64,000 bases of DNA, taken from Bretschneidera sinensis (Eukaryota > Streptophyta > Magnoliopsida > Brassicales > Akaniaceae). The notes under the pieces were generated by a model, which worked only from the letters and a program-made list of their open reading frames with translations, was not told the origin of the DNA and did not search any database. The stretch lies in assembly GCA_023935145.1 (NCBI GenBank), contig CM043697.1, positions 47,902,001 to 47,966,000 on the forward strand. The letters are read 5' to 3'. This document shows, in pieces, positions 1 through 9,834 of this stretch. Made by a program: the position numbers and the translations under genes. How positions within the stretch are numbered: the first letter of the stretch is position 1; the number at the start of each line of letters is the position of its first letter.

Positions 1-1106
1 TTGCTCCATGGGAGGTTGGGGTGGTTCCGCCATTCAGGGTTGTATGTATTTGCATATGCATTGTTCGATCCCACATAGTTCACTTGCTCGGGATCTGTAG
101 ATGAATACAAATGACAGGTCTCAGTAGTGTGATCAAATTTAGAACATAATGCACATACCTCGCGTTGTGTGACTTGTGGAATCGGTGAGGTGTTCTGAGC
201 AGTCATGGCTTTTACAAGCATATCTAGTTTCCTCTCCATTCCATCTATCTGAGTTGGAATTCCACCAAGTAAGTTAACTGCATACATGCCCTTGCTCTTT
301 ATTCCTTGTCTCCCTTTCGAGGAGAATTGCTGGGTGTGCTCACTTAAAGTCTCAAACAACTCCATGGCTTCTTCACTAGTCTTCTCCATCAGCATACCTC
401 CACAACCAGAATCCACTATATTTTGATTTATGCCACTCAAACCTTCATAGAAAGCCAGGACCAGCTCATCTTGAGGTAAGTTGTGATGTGGACATTTGAG
501 TAGCAGCTCATTAAAGTGTCCCCATGCCTCGAAAAAAAGGTTACCATCCCTCTGTTGGAATGATTGAATCTCCTTCCTAATCTGCCTTGTCTTTTGGGCT
601 GGAAAAAATTTCTTTAAAAATCTATTGGATAGCTCTTCCCAAGTATGGATGGAGTCTGCAGGCAATGAATGGTACCACATTTTAGCATTATCTTTTAATG
701 AAAAAGGAAAAAGAATTAACCTGATTCCCTCTTGATCTAGGCCTTGAATATGCTGGAACTTGCAAAGATCAATAAATTCTCGGAGGTGCAAGTGTGGTTC
801 TTCATTAGGAGTGCCCTTATAATGAGTCAAAGCATTCAAGATTTGCAGAGATATGTAATAGTTTCCCGCTGCCTCAGGTTGATATGCGATGCATGATGGT
901 TGATCGATGTTCCAAGGGATGAAGGATTGTTTCATTGGAACTCGTGCAGGTGGTTGCTGGTTTTCGAGCTGTTCCGCCATTTGTGTTTCATTCTTGATTT
1001 CTCCTTTGTTCTCCTCAAAGTTGTCCCTAAGCCTTTGTCGGATGGTCCGTTCAAGCTCGGGATCGAGGGAAAAGAATTCTGGATGTCGGGATCGAAGTCC
1101 GTGCAT
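1..1106 (-). CDS. gag: Gag capsid/nucleocapsid protein of Athila AT1 (partial, open at the edge)
   Basis: Gag forms the cytoplasmic virus-like particle that packages element RNA. Reading the minus strand from an ATG at 1106 (another in-frame ATG is at 980), I find no stop to base 1, about 368 codons. A retrotransposon-gag core with the Athila hallmarks FPFSLKDNAKMWYHSL and LKCPHHNLP is followed by a CCHC zinc knuckle, CALCSKFDHTTETC, near bases 125-170. The start at 1106 is the first in-frame ATG that keeps the charged N-terminal region; a later start at 980 is possible. About 220 bases separate it from the PBS. This is the only Gag in the window without a visible frameshift or nonsense codon. 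The C-terminus and pol lie beyond the window. Confidence 0.88.
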   Translation of the reverse strand, partial: MHGLRSRHPEFFSLDPELERTIRQRLRDNFEENKGEIKNETQMAEQLENQQPPARVPMKQSFIPWNIDQPSCIAYQPEAAGNYYISLQILNALTHYKGTPNEEPHLHLREFIDLCKFQHIQGLDQEGIRLILFPFSLKDNAKMWYHSLPADSIHTWEELSNRFLKKFFPAQKTRQIRKEIQSFQQRDGNLFFEAWGHFNELLLKCPHHNLPQDELVLAFYEGLSGINQNIVDSGCGGMLMEKTSEEAMELFETLSEHTQQFSSKGRQGIKSKGMYAVNLLGGIPTQIDGMERKLDMLVKAMTAQNTSPIPQVTQREVCALCSKFDHTTETCHLYSSTDPEQVNYVGSNNAYANTYNPEWRNHPNLPWS

Positions 1107-1171
1107 AAAGCAGAAAAACCAGTTTTAGTGCAGCAGTGCAACTCTGCTGCTCGGGTACTCTCTGCCCCAAA

Positions 1172-1185
1172 TGCGCTCGATCGCA
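1172..1185 (-). repeat. Single TGCGCTCGATCGCA box in the AT1 gag leader
   Basis: A perfect copy of the 14-nt box that is arrayed in the AT1 LTR (2399-2508) lies between the PBS and the gag start. Its position in the transcribed leader, outside the LTR, is unusual. Function unknown. Confidence 0.7.
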
Positions 1186-1323
1186 AATTCCACAGAAAGT
1201 GCAAGTAGGGTTTCATGCCTGAAGCAGAAAACAACTTGATTTAAGTTTTGATAAAAGATGGTAAAAATAAAATAATAACAATGATAAAATGAAAGTAATC
1301 CTAAAAGGAACTTTTAGCGCAAT

Positions 1324-1340
1324 CCCCGGCAACGGCGCCA
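1324..1340 (-). other. Primer binding site, tRNA-Asp type (AT1)
   Basis: The minus strand reads TGGCGCCGTTGCCGGGG, which I match from memory to the 3' end of plant tRNA-Asp and which is the usual primer for Athila/Tat elements. It lies six bases inside the LTR edge at 1347. It fixes the element's orientation (minus) and the internal LTR boundary. Confidence 0.92.
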
Positions 1341-1650
1341 AAAACTTGTTGTGCGAAAATATACCTAAATAAATAGGTGAATAATCGTACTTTGTTTTAC
1401 TTGCAAGTGCACAAGGTCAATAGTGTAGCATAGTGTGCGAATGCAAGATCATCTCCACAGGGATTGGTAAAGTTCGATTTAGAATTTATATTTGCAATGG
1501 AAAAAGATAGAAATAATAAACTGAAGGGTGATTTGATAATAATAAAGACATAGGGCTTTGATATCCACCACTAGTCATACATTCCCGATTTTGTATAAGG
1601 TATCAATGCTCTAGCCTTATTATGTGTACCTACTGGTTGCCAACCTAAGG

Positions 1651-1830
1651 GCATGGTATCTACTCCTTAAGCTATTGATTTCCCTAAGCAACGAGTTAGG
1701 CATGGTATCTACTCTAACTCTTTTCTTCCTTAAGGGATTCAGCATGGTATCTGCTTGAGTTGTTCCTTAAGAAAACATAGGTACTGTGGAAATCGACAAC
1801 CACATGAGACCTAGGGCATGGTATCTACTC
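1651..1830. repeat. Four dispersed direct repeats of GCATGGTATCTACTC in the AT1 LTR
   Basis: Copies start at 1651, 1700, 1742 and 1816. The first, second and fourth are identical over 15 bases; the third reads GCATGGTATCTGCTT. Spacing is irregular (49, 42 and 74 bases) and the spacers are unrelated, so this is not a simple tandem array. The repeats lie downstream of the TATA box in transcript direction and would be in the RNA leader. Confidence 0.8.
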
Positions 1831-2260
1831 CCGGTTTCCCATGTTGATTAACCCGGGTATCCGGATAAGATGGTCCCTTGTTACTAATGTTAGACCCAGG
1901 ACTCGGTCATCCAAATTGATCTAACTAACTCATCCATACCACATGCATACGTTGGCCTTACACATACATATGAGGAATTTAAATAAGCACAGGTGTTAAT
2001 CAAGTTAAGTAACATAATAAGCTATGCAAAGATTTAATCAATGAATAAAAATATGGGAATGCATAACTAGGGCTTCAATCGAGCCCTATAAGAGATTTAG
2101 TTACACATACTAACTGAAGTAAACATAATTAAACTAAACATAAGGGAGAAGAATAAACCCGAGAGAAGAGGCGTCAATTCTCTCCCAAGCTCTCCACTCC
2201 AAGTAAAAGAAAAGAGAAAAGTGTTTCTTTCTAAGGTGTGTTTTTGTGTGTGAGTTACAA

Positions 2261-2273
2261 GTGTATTTATAGG
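2261..2273 (-). promoter_or_regulatory. TATA box of the AT1 LTR promoter
   Basis: The minus strand reads CCTATAAATACAC. It lies about 125 bases downstream (minus direction) of the CpG-rich box array. The same arrangement of array then TATA box is seen in the other LTR families of the window. Confidence 0.7.
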
Positions 2274-2398
2274 TCTTTGAGAAGTCCTAATAGACTCATG
2301 AGTTTTTAAACTTTCCTAAAACACAAAACTCCTTTATTTCCAAAATAGAGTTATTTCCAAAATAGGGTTTTGCAGTTTACTATTCATGCCTGTACATT

Positions 2399-2508
2399 TG
2401 CGCTCGATCGCATGTGTCCTTGCGCTCGATCGCAGTGTGCGCTCGATCCTACAAGTGTGCGCACGATCGTATGTGCGCTCGATCGCACTGCATGTGCGCT
2501 CGATCGCA
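2399..2508. repeat. Array of six TGCGCTCGATCGCA boxes in the AT1 U3 region
   Basis: Units start at 2399, 2421, 2438, 2458, 2474 and 2495. Four are perfect; two are variants (TGCGCTCGATCCTA and TGCGCACGATCGTA). Each box is a near-palindrome around CGATCG and contains three CpG sites. Spacers differ in length and sequence, so the box is preserved better than its surroundings. Confidence 0.88.
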
Positions 2509-2697
2509 CTTTGTCCAAAAAGTGCTCCAGGGCTTCTAGATTTCTTCCTTAAAGTGCCAAAACTGCTTCTTTTTCTCCAAGTCCCTATAAAAACATATAA
2601 AACACACAAATGGAGTAAAAGATACCAAATTAACATAATAAAGGATCTAACAAGTGTAAATAAGAGGGCTTAAATATGTATATTTAAGCGTCTATCA

Positions 2698-3388
2698 GAG
2701 CCCCATGGCTAACTAATCTCCAAGCAAGGCGAAGAGATGAATCCCTAGGTGTAGTTGTTCCTATTTTCCTTTATTTGATTCGGTTGTAATAGAGCTTTAT
2801 CATTGAGACATTGTTATGATTTACTTTTTAATCTAATTATAAGATTTCATCTAATTCGGTGATTGTATCTTTCTCATTGATATAAATTTAGTCATGCTTT
2901 CCTTATGTCAAGATTGTTTGGGTATGATTGAGTTCAGTAGGTTTAGCCTTTAGGCTTGTCCATTACTGCAATATTTTCATAAAAGATATATTGTTGTTTC
3001 TTGATAAACCTATAGGATAGATCATGTGTGCATGAATCGAAAAAAAAAGTATTTCATAACAATCAAATTAGGGTTTATACATGTTCCCATTGAATATTTG
3101 CCAATTGTATGTTTGGGATGTGAAACGTGCAATCGAAATAAAAACAACTGAATCAAGTTAGGATTAGGAAAACGAACCTAAGAAGGATTCCTGAATCCTT
3201 GTTGTCCCTCTATTATATTTTATAACCTACACAATTACTTCATCATCAATTTCAGATTCTCTATTTATTTTGATTATATCGTTTCATATTAAAGTTTACA
3301 TCTTTCTTTATAGTTAACTTGTCTCCCTGTGGAATCGACACCCCAAAGCCCTGCTACAACTACCGCATTACTGTTTTGGGCGTAATCA
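2698..3388 (+). repeat. 5' LTR of Athila A (3' half only)
   Basis: It corresponds to the last 690 bases of the 3' LTR (12173-12863), with shared landmarks CCCCATGG, CTCCAAGCAAGGCGAAG and the closing GTAATCA. The first half lies left of the AT1 insertion, outside the window. It includes the conserved R/U5 segment around 2706-2760. It ends five bases before the PBS. Confidence 0.9.
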
Positions 3389-3393
3389 AATTT

Positions 3394-3410
3394 TGGCACC
3401 ATTGCCGGGG
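3394..3410 (+). other. Decayed tRNA-Asp primer binding site (Athila A)
   Basis: Reads TGGCACCATTGCCGGGG. It differs from the intact site in AT1 and C at two positions, both CG to CA changes, as expected from deamination of methylated cytosines on the opposite strand. Confidence 0.88.
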
Positions 3411-3539
3411 AGATGCGCTTACATACAAGGAAGTTTGTCAACTCTAAGACAAGACAGTACTATCGTTCTTTTCTTTAAGTTTTTCATTTTTTGATTTTTC
3501 TTTTCTGTTCTATTTATTTCTTTCAAAATCAGTTGGTGT

Positions 3540-4656
3540 ATGCTTAGACCGAGAGATTCGCGAGGGAGATTCATTAAGGAACCCGAAATAGAGATACCTT
3601 TCCCTTCCACGTCCGTTAGTGAAACCTCGCCTAGATCAAACCCTAGTGTACACCCATCCAAAAATTTAGAAAATTTTGATAACATGGCTGAAAAACCCTA
3701 ATGAAAATTTTGCTAGGACACTTAAAGATTACCTACATCCTAGCCGAACAGCCACACCATCATGCATTACGTTTCCAGCCAACACTCGCCATCAAGACTT
3801 TAAAATAGGGATGATACAATTACTCCCTACTTTTCATGGCTTGGAAAATGAAAACCCATATGTGCACATTAGAGAATTTGAGGAAGTAGTTGTGACTTTT
3901 CATAGTCAAGATGCAACGGATGATATCGTGAGACTCAAGTTTTTTCCTTTTTCTTTGAAGGATAAAGCTAAGAGTTGGTTATACTCGCTAAAACCACAAT
4001 CAATTGGGTCATGGAATGAGACGACCAAAGTCTTTTTTAACAAGTACTTCCCTCAACATAAGACTAATGCAGTAAAAAGACAAATCTCCACCTTTGCACA
4101 AAAGGAAAACGAGACTTTGTATCAGTCTTGGGAGAAATTTAAAGAGTTGTTAAGTATGTGTCCACATCATGGGTTTGAAAATTGGCGTTTAGTGAGCTAT
4201 TTCTATGAGGGTCTTACCTATAGAGAACACCAATTTGTAGAGATGATGTGTAATGGTGAGTTCCTGCAAAAAGACCCTGATGAGGCTATCAAGTACCTCA
4301 ATGAGCTTGCTGAAAAAGCTCACACATGGACTAGACCTAGTGCTACTGAAAGCACAAATTGGTCATGACCTATAAGAAACCCTAGTGGTGGAGGGATCTA
4401 CCATCTTAGGGAAGAGGATAACCTTAAGGCCAAGGTCGAGATGCTTACTAGGGAGTTAGAGACATTAAAAACTAAAAAGCCAACACACATGGTTAATCAA
4501 GCCGAACCTTTAGAACCTTGTTTTGTGTGTGGCGGGGTTGATATGAAAAGGTTGTATGAGGAACAATGTAATGCCTTAGGCATGTACAAGAAGCCTCAAG
4601 CACCCTTCTCTAACACTTATAATCCGGGGCGACGAAATCACCCCAACTTCAGCTAG
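3540..4656 (+). pseudogene. gag: Gag of Athila A (frameshifted)
   Basis: The Gag start is the ATG at 3540 (MLRPRDSRGRF), which matches the N-terminus of the C element Gag (MPRYRDPLGRF). That frame stops at 3702-3704; a frameshift there leads into the capsid core of about 230 residues, which carries FPFSLKDKAKSWLYSL and SMCPHHGFENW. A TGA at 4366-4368 breaks the frame again, and a TAG ends it at 4656. The zinc knuckle keeps only its first half (CFVCGG); the HxxxxC half is deleted compared with C (CFVCGRIDHLAQEC). The protein would not function in RNA packaging. Confidence 0.85.
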
Positions 4657-4806
4657 AAATCTAAAATTCAGCAACATGCACAGCCCCCTAGATCATACCC
4701 TGCACCTTATCATGCACCCTCATCCTCCAGGAACTCTTTAGAAGACACCTTACATGCTTTTATAGAAGCACAAGGTAAAACAAACCAGAGGTGTGAGGCG
4801 TTAATT

Positions 4807-5136
4807 ATGCAGGTGGTTGAGGAAAACAAAGAAATTAGGAGCCAAGTGTCCAAATTAATGGGCTCCTTAAGTGTGACTGAGCGAGGTAAGTTCCCTCCCC
4901 AAGCTCAGTCCATACCTCACGGTCAACATATGGCACAAGAAAATTTGAAAGATGTAAATGCCATTGTGACCCGAAGTGGTAAGTCACTACACATCCCACC
5001 AATGAATAAATCCGAGGATGTGGACAAGAGGCAAGCTAATAGTAATACCGAACAGCCCAAGGACCCCAAAGTGACCAAAAGCCATATTAAGGCACCCTTC
5101 CCTCAAGCCTTAAAATCAAACAAGAAAAATCTATAG
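4807..5136 (+). pseudogene. Gag C-terminal / gag-protease linker of Athila A
   Basis: About 110 residues, rich in Gln, Lys and Ser, containing NAIVTRSGKSLHIPP and closing with the Lys-rich ALKSNKKN before a TAG. The same stretch is found in C (22421-22800 region) and E (35477-36028). It lies between nucleocapsid and protease, where Athila polyproteins have a variable linker. No catalytic motif is seen. Confidence 0.75.
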
Positions 5137-5190
5137 CTAAATAATGAAATCCTGGAGAACCTAAGGTAAGTAAAACTGAATCTTCTACTC

Positions 5191-6063
5191 TTGCATATAA
5201 TTAAACAAGTTCCCACCTATGCAAAGGTTCTCAAGGATTTATGCACAATTAAGAGGAAACACCATGTCAAGAAAACAGCATTCCTAATTGAGCAAGTTAG
5301 TGCATTAATTGAGCAAAGAATTCCCACAAAATACAAGGATCTGAGCTGTCTTACCATTGCTTACAGCATTAGAAATCATGAGGTTGGACAAGCCTTACTA
5401 GATTTAGGAGCTAGTGTAAACCTGATGTCATTCTCTATTTACTTACAGTTGGGGTTAGAAGAAATCAAACCAATTGGCGTGGTATTACAATTGGCTGACC
5501 ATTCAGTCAAAGTACCCCGGGGTGTGGTAAAGGATGTTTTGATTCAAATCGATAAATTTTACTATCCTGTTGGTTTCTTAAATCTTAATACCACTTCTGT
5601 TATTGACATTAACTCTAAAATCCCTTTGATTTTGGGTATACCTTTCCTTGCTAGTGCAAATGCTCTAATAAATTGTAGGAATGGACTCATGAAACTGTCC
5701 TTTGGCAATATGACCCTCGAAGTAAATATTTTCAATGTTACAAAGCAGCTTGAAGATGAGGACGAAAACCACCAGCTTTACATGATCGAGTCTCTCATCA
5801 ATGAGGGAGTCTCTTTAACTCATAATTATGATCCTCTTGAAAATTTTCTTGTTAATTCTGAGATAGATTTATTTGATGATAAAACTGATATAATTGATAT
5901 TAGTGCTATTTTTGACAAATTTCAGGATTATGGCAATCGGGCATGGCAACCAAGATTTGAGGAGCTGCCCGAAAGAAGCAAGACACAAGTTCCCTCAAAT
6001 GTGGAAGCACCTAAAGTCGAATTGAAGCCACTACCTAAGGGTCTAAAACATACCTTTCTCTGA
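5191..6063 (+). pseudogene. Aspartic protease region of Athila A
   Basis: The retropepsin would cut the Gag-Pol polyprotein. The active-site motif is LLDLGASVNLMSF, with D-L-G-A in place of the more common D-[ST]-G, as is usual in Athila. Downstream GIPFLASANALINC fits the Ile-Leu-Gly strand of retropepsins (PLILGIPF). The 290-codon frame continues through an acidic spacer toward RT and ends at a TGA. A nonsense cluster at 5134-5170 separates it from the linker upstream. Confidence 0.82.
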
Positions 6064-7160
6064 CCAGGTGATACCTTTCTTGTTATTATTTCTTCTAAAT
6101 TATCTGAGACCCAAGGTAAGAGATTAATTCAAACTTTAAATGCACATAAATCAGCCTTAGGATGGAGTATGGCTGATTTAAAGGGAATTAATCCCCTAAT
6201 CTGCTCCCATAAAATAAATTTGGATGAAGGAACTAGTCCTCGTAGAGACCCTCAAAGTAGGCTTAACCCCACTATGAAAGAAGTAGTGAAAAATGAAGTG
6301 CTGAAACTGTTAGATGCGGGTATTATATATCCCATAGCTGATAGTAAGTGGGTAAGCCCTACGCAAGTCGTTCCTAAAAAGTCCGGAGTCACGGTGATAA
6401 AGAATGACCTAGGAGAGCTAGTCCCTACCAAACCTGTGACCGGGTGGCATATGTGCATTGATTACAGAAAATTAAATGCTGCCACCTGGAAAGACCACTT
6501 CCCACTCCCTTTTATTGATCAAATTCTTGAGCGTGTAGCTGGTTATCCCTTTTACTGTTTTCTAGATGGTTATTCTAGTTATTATCAAATAGAAATTGCA
6601 TTAGAAGATTAAGAAAATACCACCTTTACTTGTCCCTTTGGCACTTATGCTTTTCGTAGAATGCCATTTGGATTATGTAATGCCCCTGCTACTTTTCAAT
6701 GCTGCATGATGAGTATTTTTAGTGACATGGTTGAAAATTGCATGGAGGTTTTTATGGATGACCTAACTGTTTTTGGTTCTTCATTTGAAGAATGCTTAAT
6801 GAATTTAGAAAGAGTGTTAATTCACTGTGAGGAAAAAGAATTGGTCCTAAATTGGGAAAAATGCCATTTCATGGACCATCCGGTATTGTCTTAGGGCATA
6901 TTGTCTCTTCTAAAGGGATAGAGGTTGATCAATCAAAGGTTGAATTAATCTCTAAACTACCTACCCCTAAGACAATAAAGGATGTAAGATCTTTCCTTGG
7001 TCATGCTGGTTTTTATAGGAGGTTCATACAAAAATTTTCAAACATATCTAGACCACTATGTGCCCTCCTAGTTAAAGAGACCCCCTTTGAGTGGACAGAA
7101 GCTTGTCAACAAGCATTCCAAATTCTGATAGGTAAGCTCACTTCCGCACCTATAATGTAG
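6064..7160 (+). pseudogene. Reverse transcriptase of Athila A
   Basis: RT copies the element RNA into DNA inside the particle. Visible motifs: CIDYRKLNAATWKDHFPLPF, CFLDGYSSYYQI, MPFGLCNAPATFQ, the catalytic FMDDLTVFG, and the connection SFLGHAGFYRRFI. The frame is broken by a TAA just after ALED (6610-6612), by a frameshift near 6880 within HFMVPSG (read here as HFMDHPVLS), and by a TAG at 7158. The YxDD-type catalytic aspartates are kept, so loss of function is due to the frame breaks. Confidence 0.87.
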
Positions 7161-7625
7161 TCACCAGATTGGACTTTGCCTTTTGAAATCATGTGTGATG
7201 TTAGTGACTACGCTGTAGGTGCTATTCTTGGACAGGGAAGGGAAGGTAAACCTTTTGTCATTTATTATGCTAGTAAGACTTTAAATAGTACTCAAATGAA
7301 TTACTCTACAACTGAAAAAGAATTGCTAGCTGTAGTATTTGCTTTAGATAAATTTCGTGCTTATTTGATTGGTTCTCCTATCCTTATTTTTATAGATCAT
7401 GCAGCCCTCAAGTATCTTCTTACAAAGAAGCATGCTACGGTGCGACTAATCCGATGGATCCTCCTCTTGCAAGAATTTGATATCACCATCAAGGATAAGA
7501 AAGGAGTAGAGAATGTAGTAGCCGACCATCTCTCGAGACTTACATTCGAGGACACTTGTGATGACATGCCAATCAAAGATGACTTTCCCGATGGGCATTT
7601 ACTCTCCGTTACTTCTTTACCATGA
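7161..7625 (+). pseudogene. RNase H of Athila A
   Basis: Retroviral-type RNase H that would remove the RNA strand of the hybrid. Motifs: [14 protein letters not shown] (first Asp), [16 protein letters not shown] (Glu), [11 protein letters not shown] (Asp) and ADHLSRL at the end. The frame is open from 7176 to a TGA at 7623 that separates it from integrase. C and E hold the same domain with their own breaks. Confidence 0.87.
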
Positions 7626-8405
7626 TTTGCTCACATCGTGAATTATTTGGCTACAGGTGAGATACCAATGGATTGGAGCGCTCAAGACAAAAGGAAATTC
7701 CTACATGAGGTATGTAATTTCTATTGGGATGGCCCCTATCTTTTCAAATACTGCCCTGACCAAATTCTAAGGTGTTGCATCCCTAATGAAGAGATTGCAA
7801 GTGTCTTAGAATTTTGTCACTCCCAAGCTTGTGGAGGTCACTTTTCAATGAAAAAAACCGCTGCAAAAATTTTGCAGTGTGGATTTTATTGGCCTACCTT
7901 GTTTAAAGATGCAAACACCTATTGTCACTCATGTGAAAGGTGTCAAAAGTTAGGAGCTGTGTCTCACCAAAATATGATGCCCCTAAACCCTATTTTAGTG
8001 ATTGAAATCTTTGAGTGTTGGGGCATCGATTTCATTGGACCCTTTCCTCCTTCTTTCGGATACCAATATATTATTGTGGCAATAGACTATGTATCTAAGT
8101 GGGTACAAGCAACAGCTTGCCGAAGCAATGATAATAGAACGGTGATTAAACTCCTTAAAGAAAATGTGTTATCTCGATTTGGTACACCACGTGCTATAAT
8201 TAGCGATCGAGGTACACATTTTTGCAACCGTTCTTTTGAAGCATTGATGAAAAAATATGGGGTATTACATAAAATCTCTATTACCTATCATCCTCAGACT
8301 CGTGGACAAGTAGAGCTTGCTAATAGGGAAATTAAACAAATTTTAGAAAAAATGGTTAACCTCGATCACAAGGATTGGTCTTTGAGACTAGTTGATGCGC
8401 TTTAG
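7626..8405 (+). pseudogene. Integrase zinc and catalytic domains of Athila A
   Basis: Integrase would insert the cDNA into the nuclear genome. The N-terminal zinc domain shows HSQACGGHF and CHSCERCQKLG. The DDE core shows WGIDFIGPFPP (first D), IISDRGTHFCN (second D) and GQVELANREIKQILE (E). The frame from 7638 runs about 255 codons until a TAG at 8403, just before the conserved AYRT segment that follows in the next piece. Confidence 0.87.
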
Positions 8406-8930
8406 GCTTACCGTACAACTTTTAAAACTCCCTTAGGTATGTCACCTTGTCGTCTTGTTTTTGGAAAGCCTTACCACTTACCTGTGGAGCTCGAGCATAG
8501 AGCTTATTGGGCCATCAAGTCTTTTAATTTTGACATAGGAGAGGCGGGTAAGCTTAGAGAGGCAGGGAAGCTTAGAAAGTATCAACTAACCGAGTTAGAG
8601 GAATTAAGAAACGATGCTTATGAGAACTCTAGAATCTATAAGACCAAGATGAAATCATTCCATGATAAAAATATTTTGAGAAAAACATTTAGACCTAATG
8701 ATAGAATGTTCTTATACGACTCTAGACTTCATAAGCATTCTAGAAAGCTTCGGTCAAGATGGACCGACCCTTTTATAGTAAAAAATGTTTTTTGAAAATG
8801 GAGCAGTGGAAATTGAGGACACTAAGAATGGTCGGATTTTAAAGTGAATGGTCAACGATTTAAAATCTTAATCGATAGACAAGATCCGGAAGTGGAAGAC
8901 ATTCGGCTTATGGATCCGGTCTATTCACCT
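8406..8930 (+). pseudogene. Integrase C-terminal domain of Athila A
   Basis: Continues integrase after the stop at 8403: [19 protein letters not shown], then [13 protein letters not shown], then [11 protein letters not shown], followed by about 130 bases in other frames down to the stop shortly before 8940. It has an 18-base tandem duplication that repeats the residues EAGKLR (8542-8577); C and E have a single copy at this place. A frameshift after the PFIVK segment disrupts the tail. Confidence 0.8.
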
Positions 8931-9129
8931 TGACCACACAACAAAGGTACATTTTTACTTTTATTTTTCTTTTTTTGTTTTGTTTTTAATTAAGTTTTCT
9001 TCAAAAAAAAATTTTATTTTTTTATTTTTTCAGTTTAATTTGATTTTTTTTAGAATTTTTTTCGCTAATTTTCTTTCATATTTTTTTTTTCTTCCTTTTG
9101 GCACCAAACAAAAATTTTCTTCTGTAGGA

Positions 9130-9420
9130 TCAGACCTATCTCGTGCCGCGCCCCACAGAGCGCGCCCACTTCGTACGAGCTCGTGCCGTGCCCCAGCTGT
9201 TCCTGCGCCACACCTCATAGAATGCAGCACACACTCGCCCAGCTCAAGCCGTGGCGCGCCCTCTGCCAAGCCGCGCCTTGACCTGTTCTGCCACCTTTAC
9301 CTGCACACAAATAAAACCCCTTTTCTGCACCTCTCCTCTTCATTTCAAACACATGAAACCAGCAGCCCTTTTTTCCCCCTTTCTCTCCCTCTCTCAAAAC
9401 CATAACCTCCCTCATCATCT
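9130..9420 (+). promoter_or_regulatory. Promoter-like block inside Athila A (GC-rich, TATA-like, CT-rich leader)
   Basis: A GC-rich segment with repeated GTGCCGCGCC/GTGCCGTGCC words (9140-9290) is followed by ACACAAATAAAACCCC (about 9305-9320) and then by a pyrimidine-rich stretch (TTTCTCTCCCTCTCTC, about 9380-9396), like the Y patch of plant core promoters. The order mirrors the GC-box and TATA layout of the LTRs in this window. That it drives transcription is inference. Confidence 0.35.
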
Positions 9421-9549
9421 TTCCTAATTTTTTTTTTTATTTTAACTCCATTTCTTGAAGGATTTTGCTCTAATCTTTCAACTTTTGTTGAAAATTTCTC
9501 CAACCTACTTGGTTCAAAAAAGTTTTTGGTGTTTATCAAGCAACCTTAA

Positions 9550-9834
9550 AGTTGGTGGTTAGTTTTCTTCCCTCCAATTTTGAGTATCAAGTTAGATCGT
9601 CAAGACCCATTCTTGGCTCATCAAGACCGATTCTTGGCTCGGCAAGCCAATTATCAAGCAGAAGTAAACTCCACCTTTGGTCAGACGTACCAACACCTTG
9701 CCTCCACCACTAGTTGCAATATGAGTTATTTTGCTACCATGCCAACCTATTTGGGTTCATCTTTTGATCCACCTCCCGAGGAAGGTGAAGAGAGTGAAGG
9801 GAATGCGGATGATGATGAGAATTTAGAGGACTAA
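9550..9834 (+). CDS. Small unknown ORF in the envelope position of Athila A
   Basis: The frame is open from just after a TAA at 9547-9549 to a TAA at about 9834; the first ATG in frame is at 9721. It encodes a repeated DPFLAHQ/DRFLARQ motif, then the Met-rich segment MSYFATMPTYLGSSFDPPPE, then a strongly acidic tail (EEGEESEGNADDDE). I do not recognise it. It is not envelope-like: no signal peptide, no hydrophobic span. E has no counterpart; the same interval there is deleted or never existed. It may be a real accessory ORF or the remnant of a longer one. Confidence 0.35.
   Translation, partial: SWWLVFFPPILSIKLDRQDPFLAHQDRFLARQANYQAEVNSTFGQTYQHLASTTSCNMSYFATMPTYLGSSFDPPPEEGEESEGNADDDENLED

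Larger units (their letters stand above)
1..2697 (-). mobile_element. AT1: Athila-type Ty3/gypsy retrotransposon, 5' part
   Basis: The visible part contains, read on the minus strand, a complete 5' LTR (2697 down to 1347), a tRNA-Asp primer binding site and an uninterrupted gag frame that runs off the left edge. The LTR starts TGATAG and ends CAACA on the minus strand. The element sits inside the 5' LTR of the plus-strand Athila A: the sequence from 2698 onward matches the interior of the A 3' LTR from about 12173. The left LTR and the left copy of the target duplication lie outside the window. Because gag is unbroken while the host element is badly decayed, this is probably the youngest insertion in the left nest. 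Confidence 0.93.
1347..2697 (-). repeat. 5' LTR of Athila AT1 (1351 bp)
   Basis: The ends are TG and CA in both readings, and the inner end is next to the PBS. Read on the minus strand, the LTR holds in order: a box array (2508-2399), a TATA box (CCTATAAATACAC, around 2273-2261), and then four direct repeats of a GCATGGTATCTACTC unit (1830-1651) in the transcribed part. The Athila X LTR fragment at 12864-13575 is a diverged relative. Confidence 0.9.

Noticed and set aside
1324..1340. Sequence matching tRNA-Asp, also at 24379-24395
   Set aside because: Only the 3' end of the tRNA is matched; it is a primer binding site, not a tRNA gene.
1651..1830. TGGTATC words as copia primer sites
   Set aside because: They are within an Athila LTR, in the wrong orientation and four times repeated, without a copia LTR beside them.
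2334..2673. ORFs on both strands with ALDR/SSART-like repeated peptides (also at 13237-13515, 17251-17460 and 25259-25528)
   Set aside because: They are translations of the TGCGCTCGATCGCA box arrays in LTR promoters and have no family match or consistent start.
9550..9834. Envelope gene of Athila A
   Set aside because: No signal peptide, hydrophobic span or glycosylation pattern; the product would be short and acidic.
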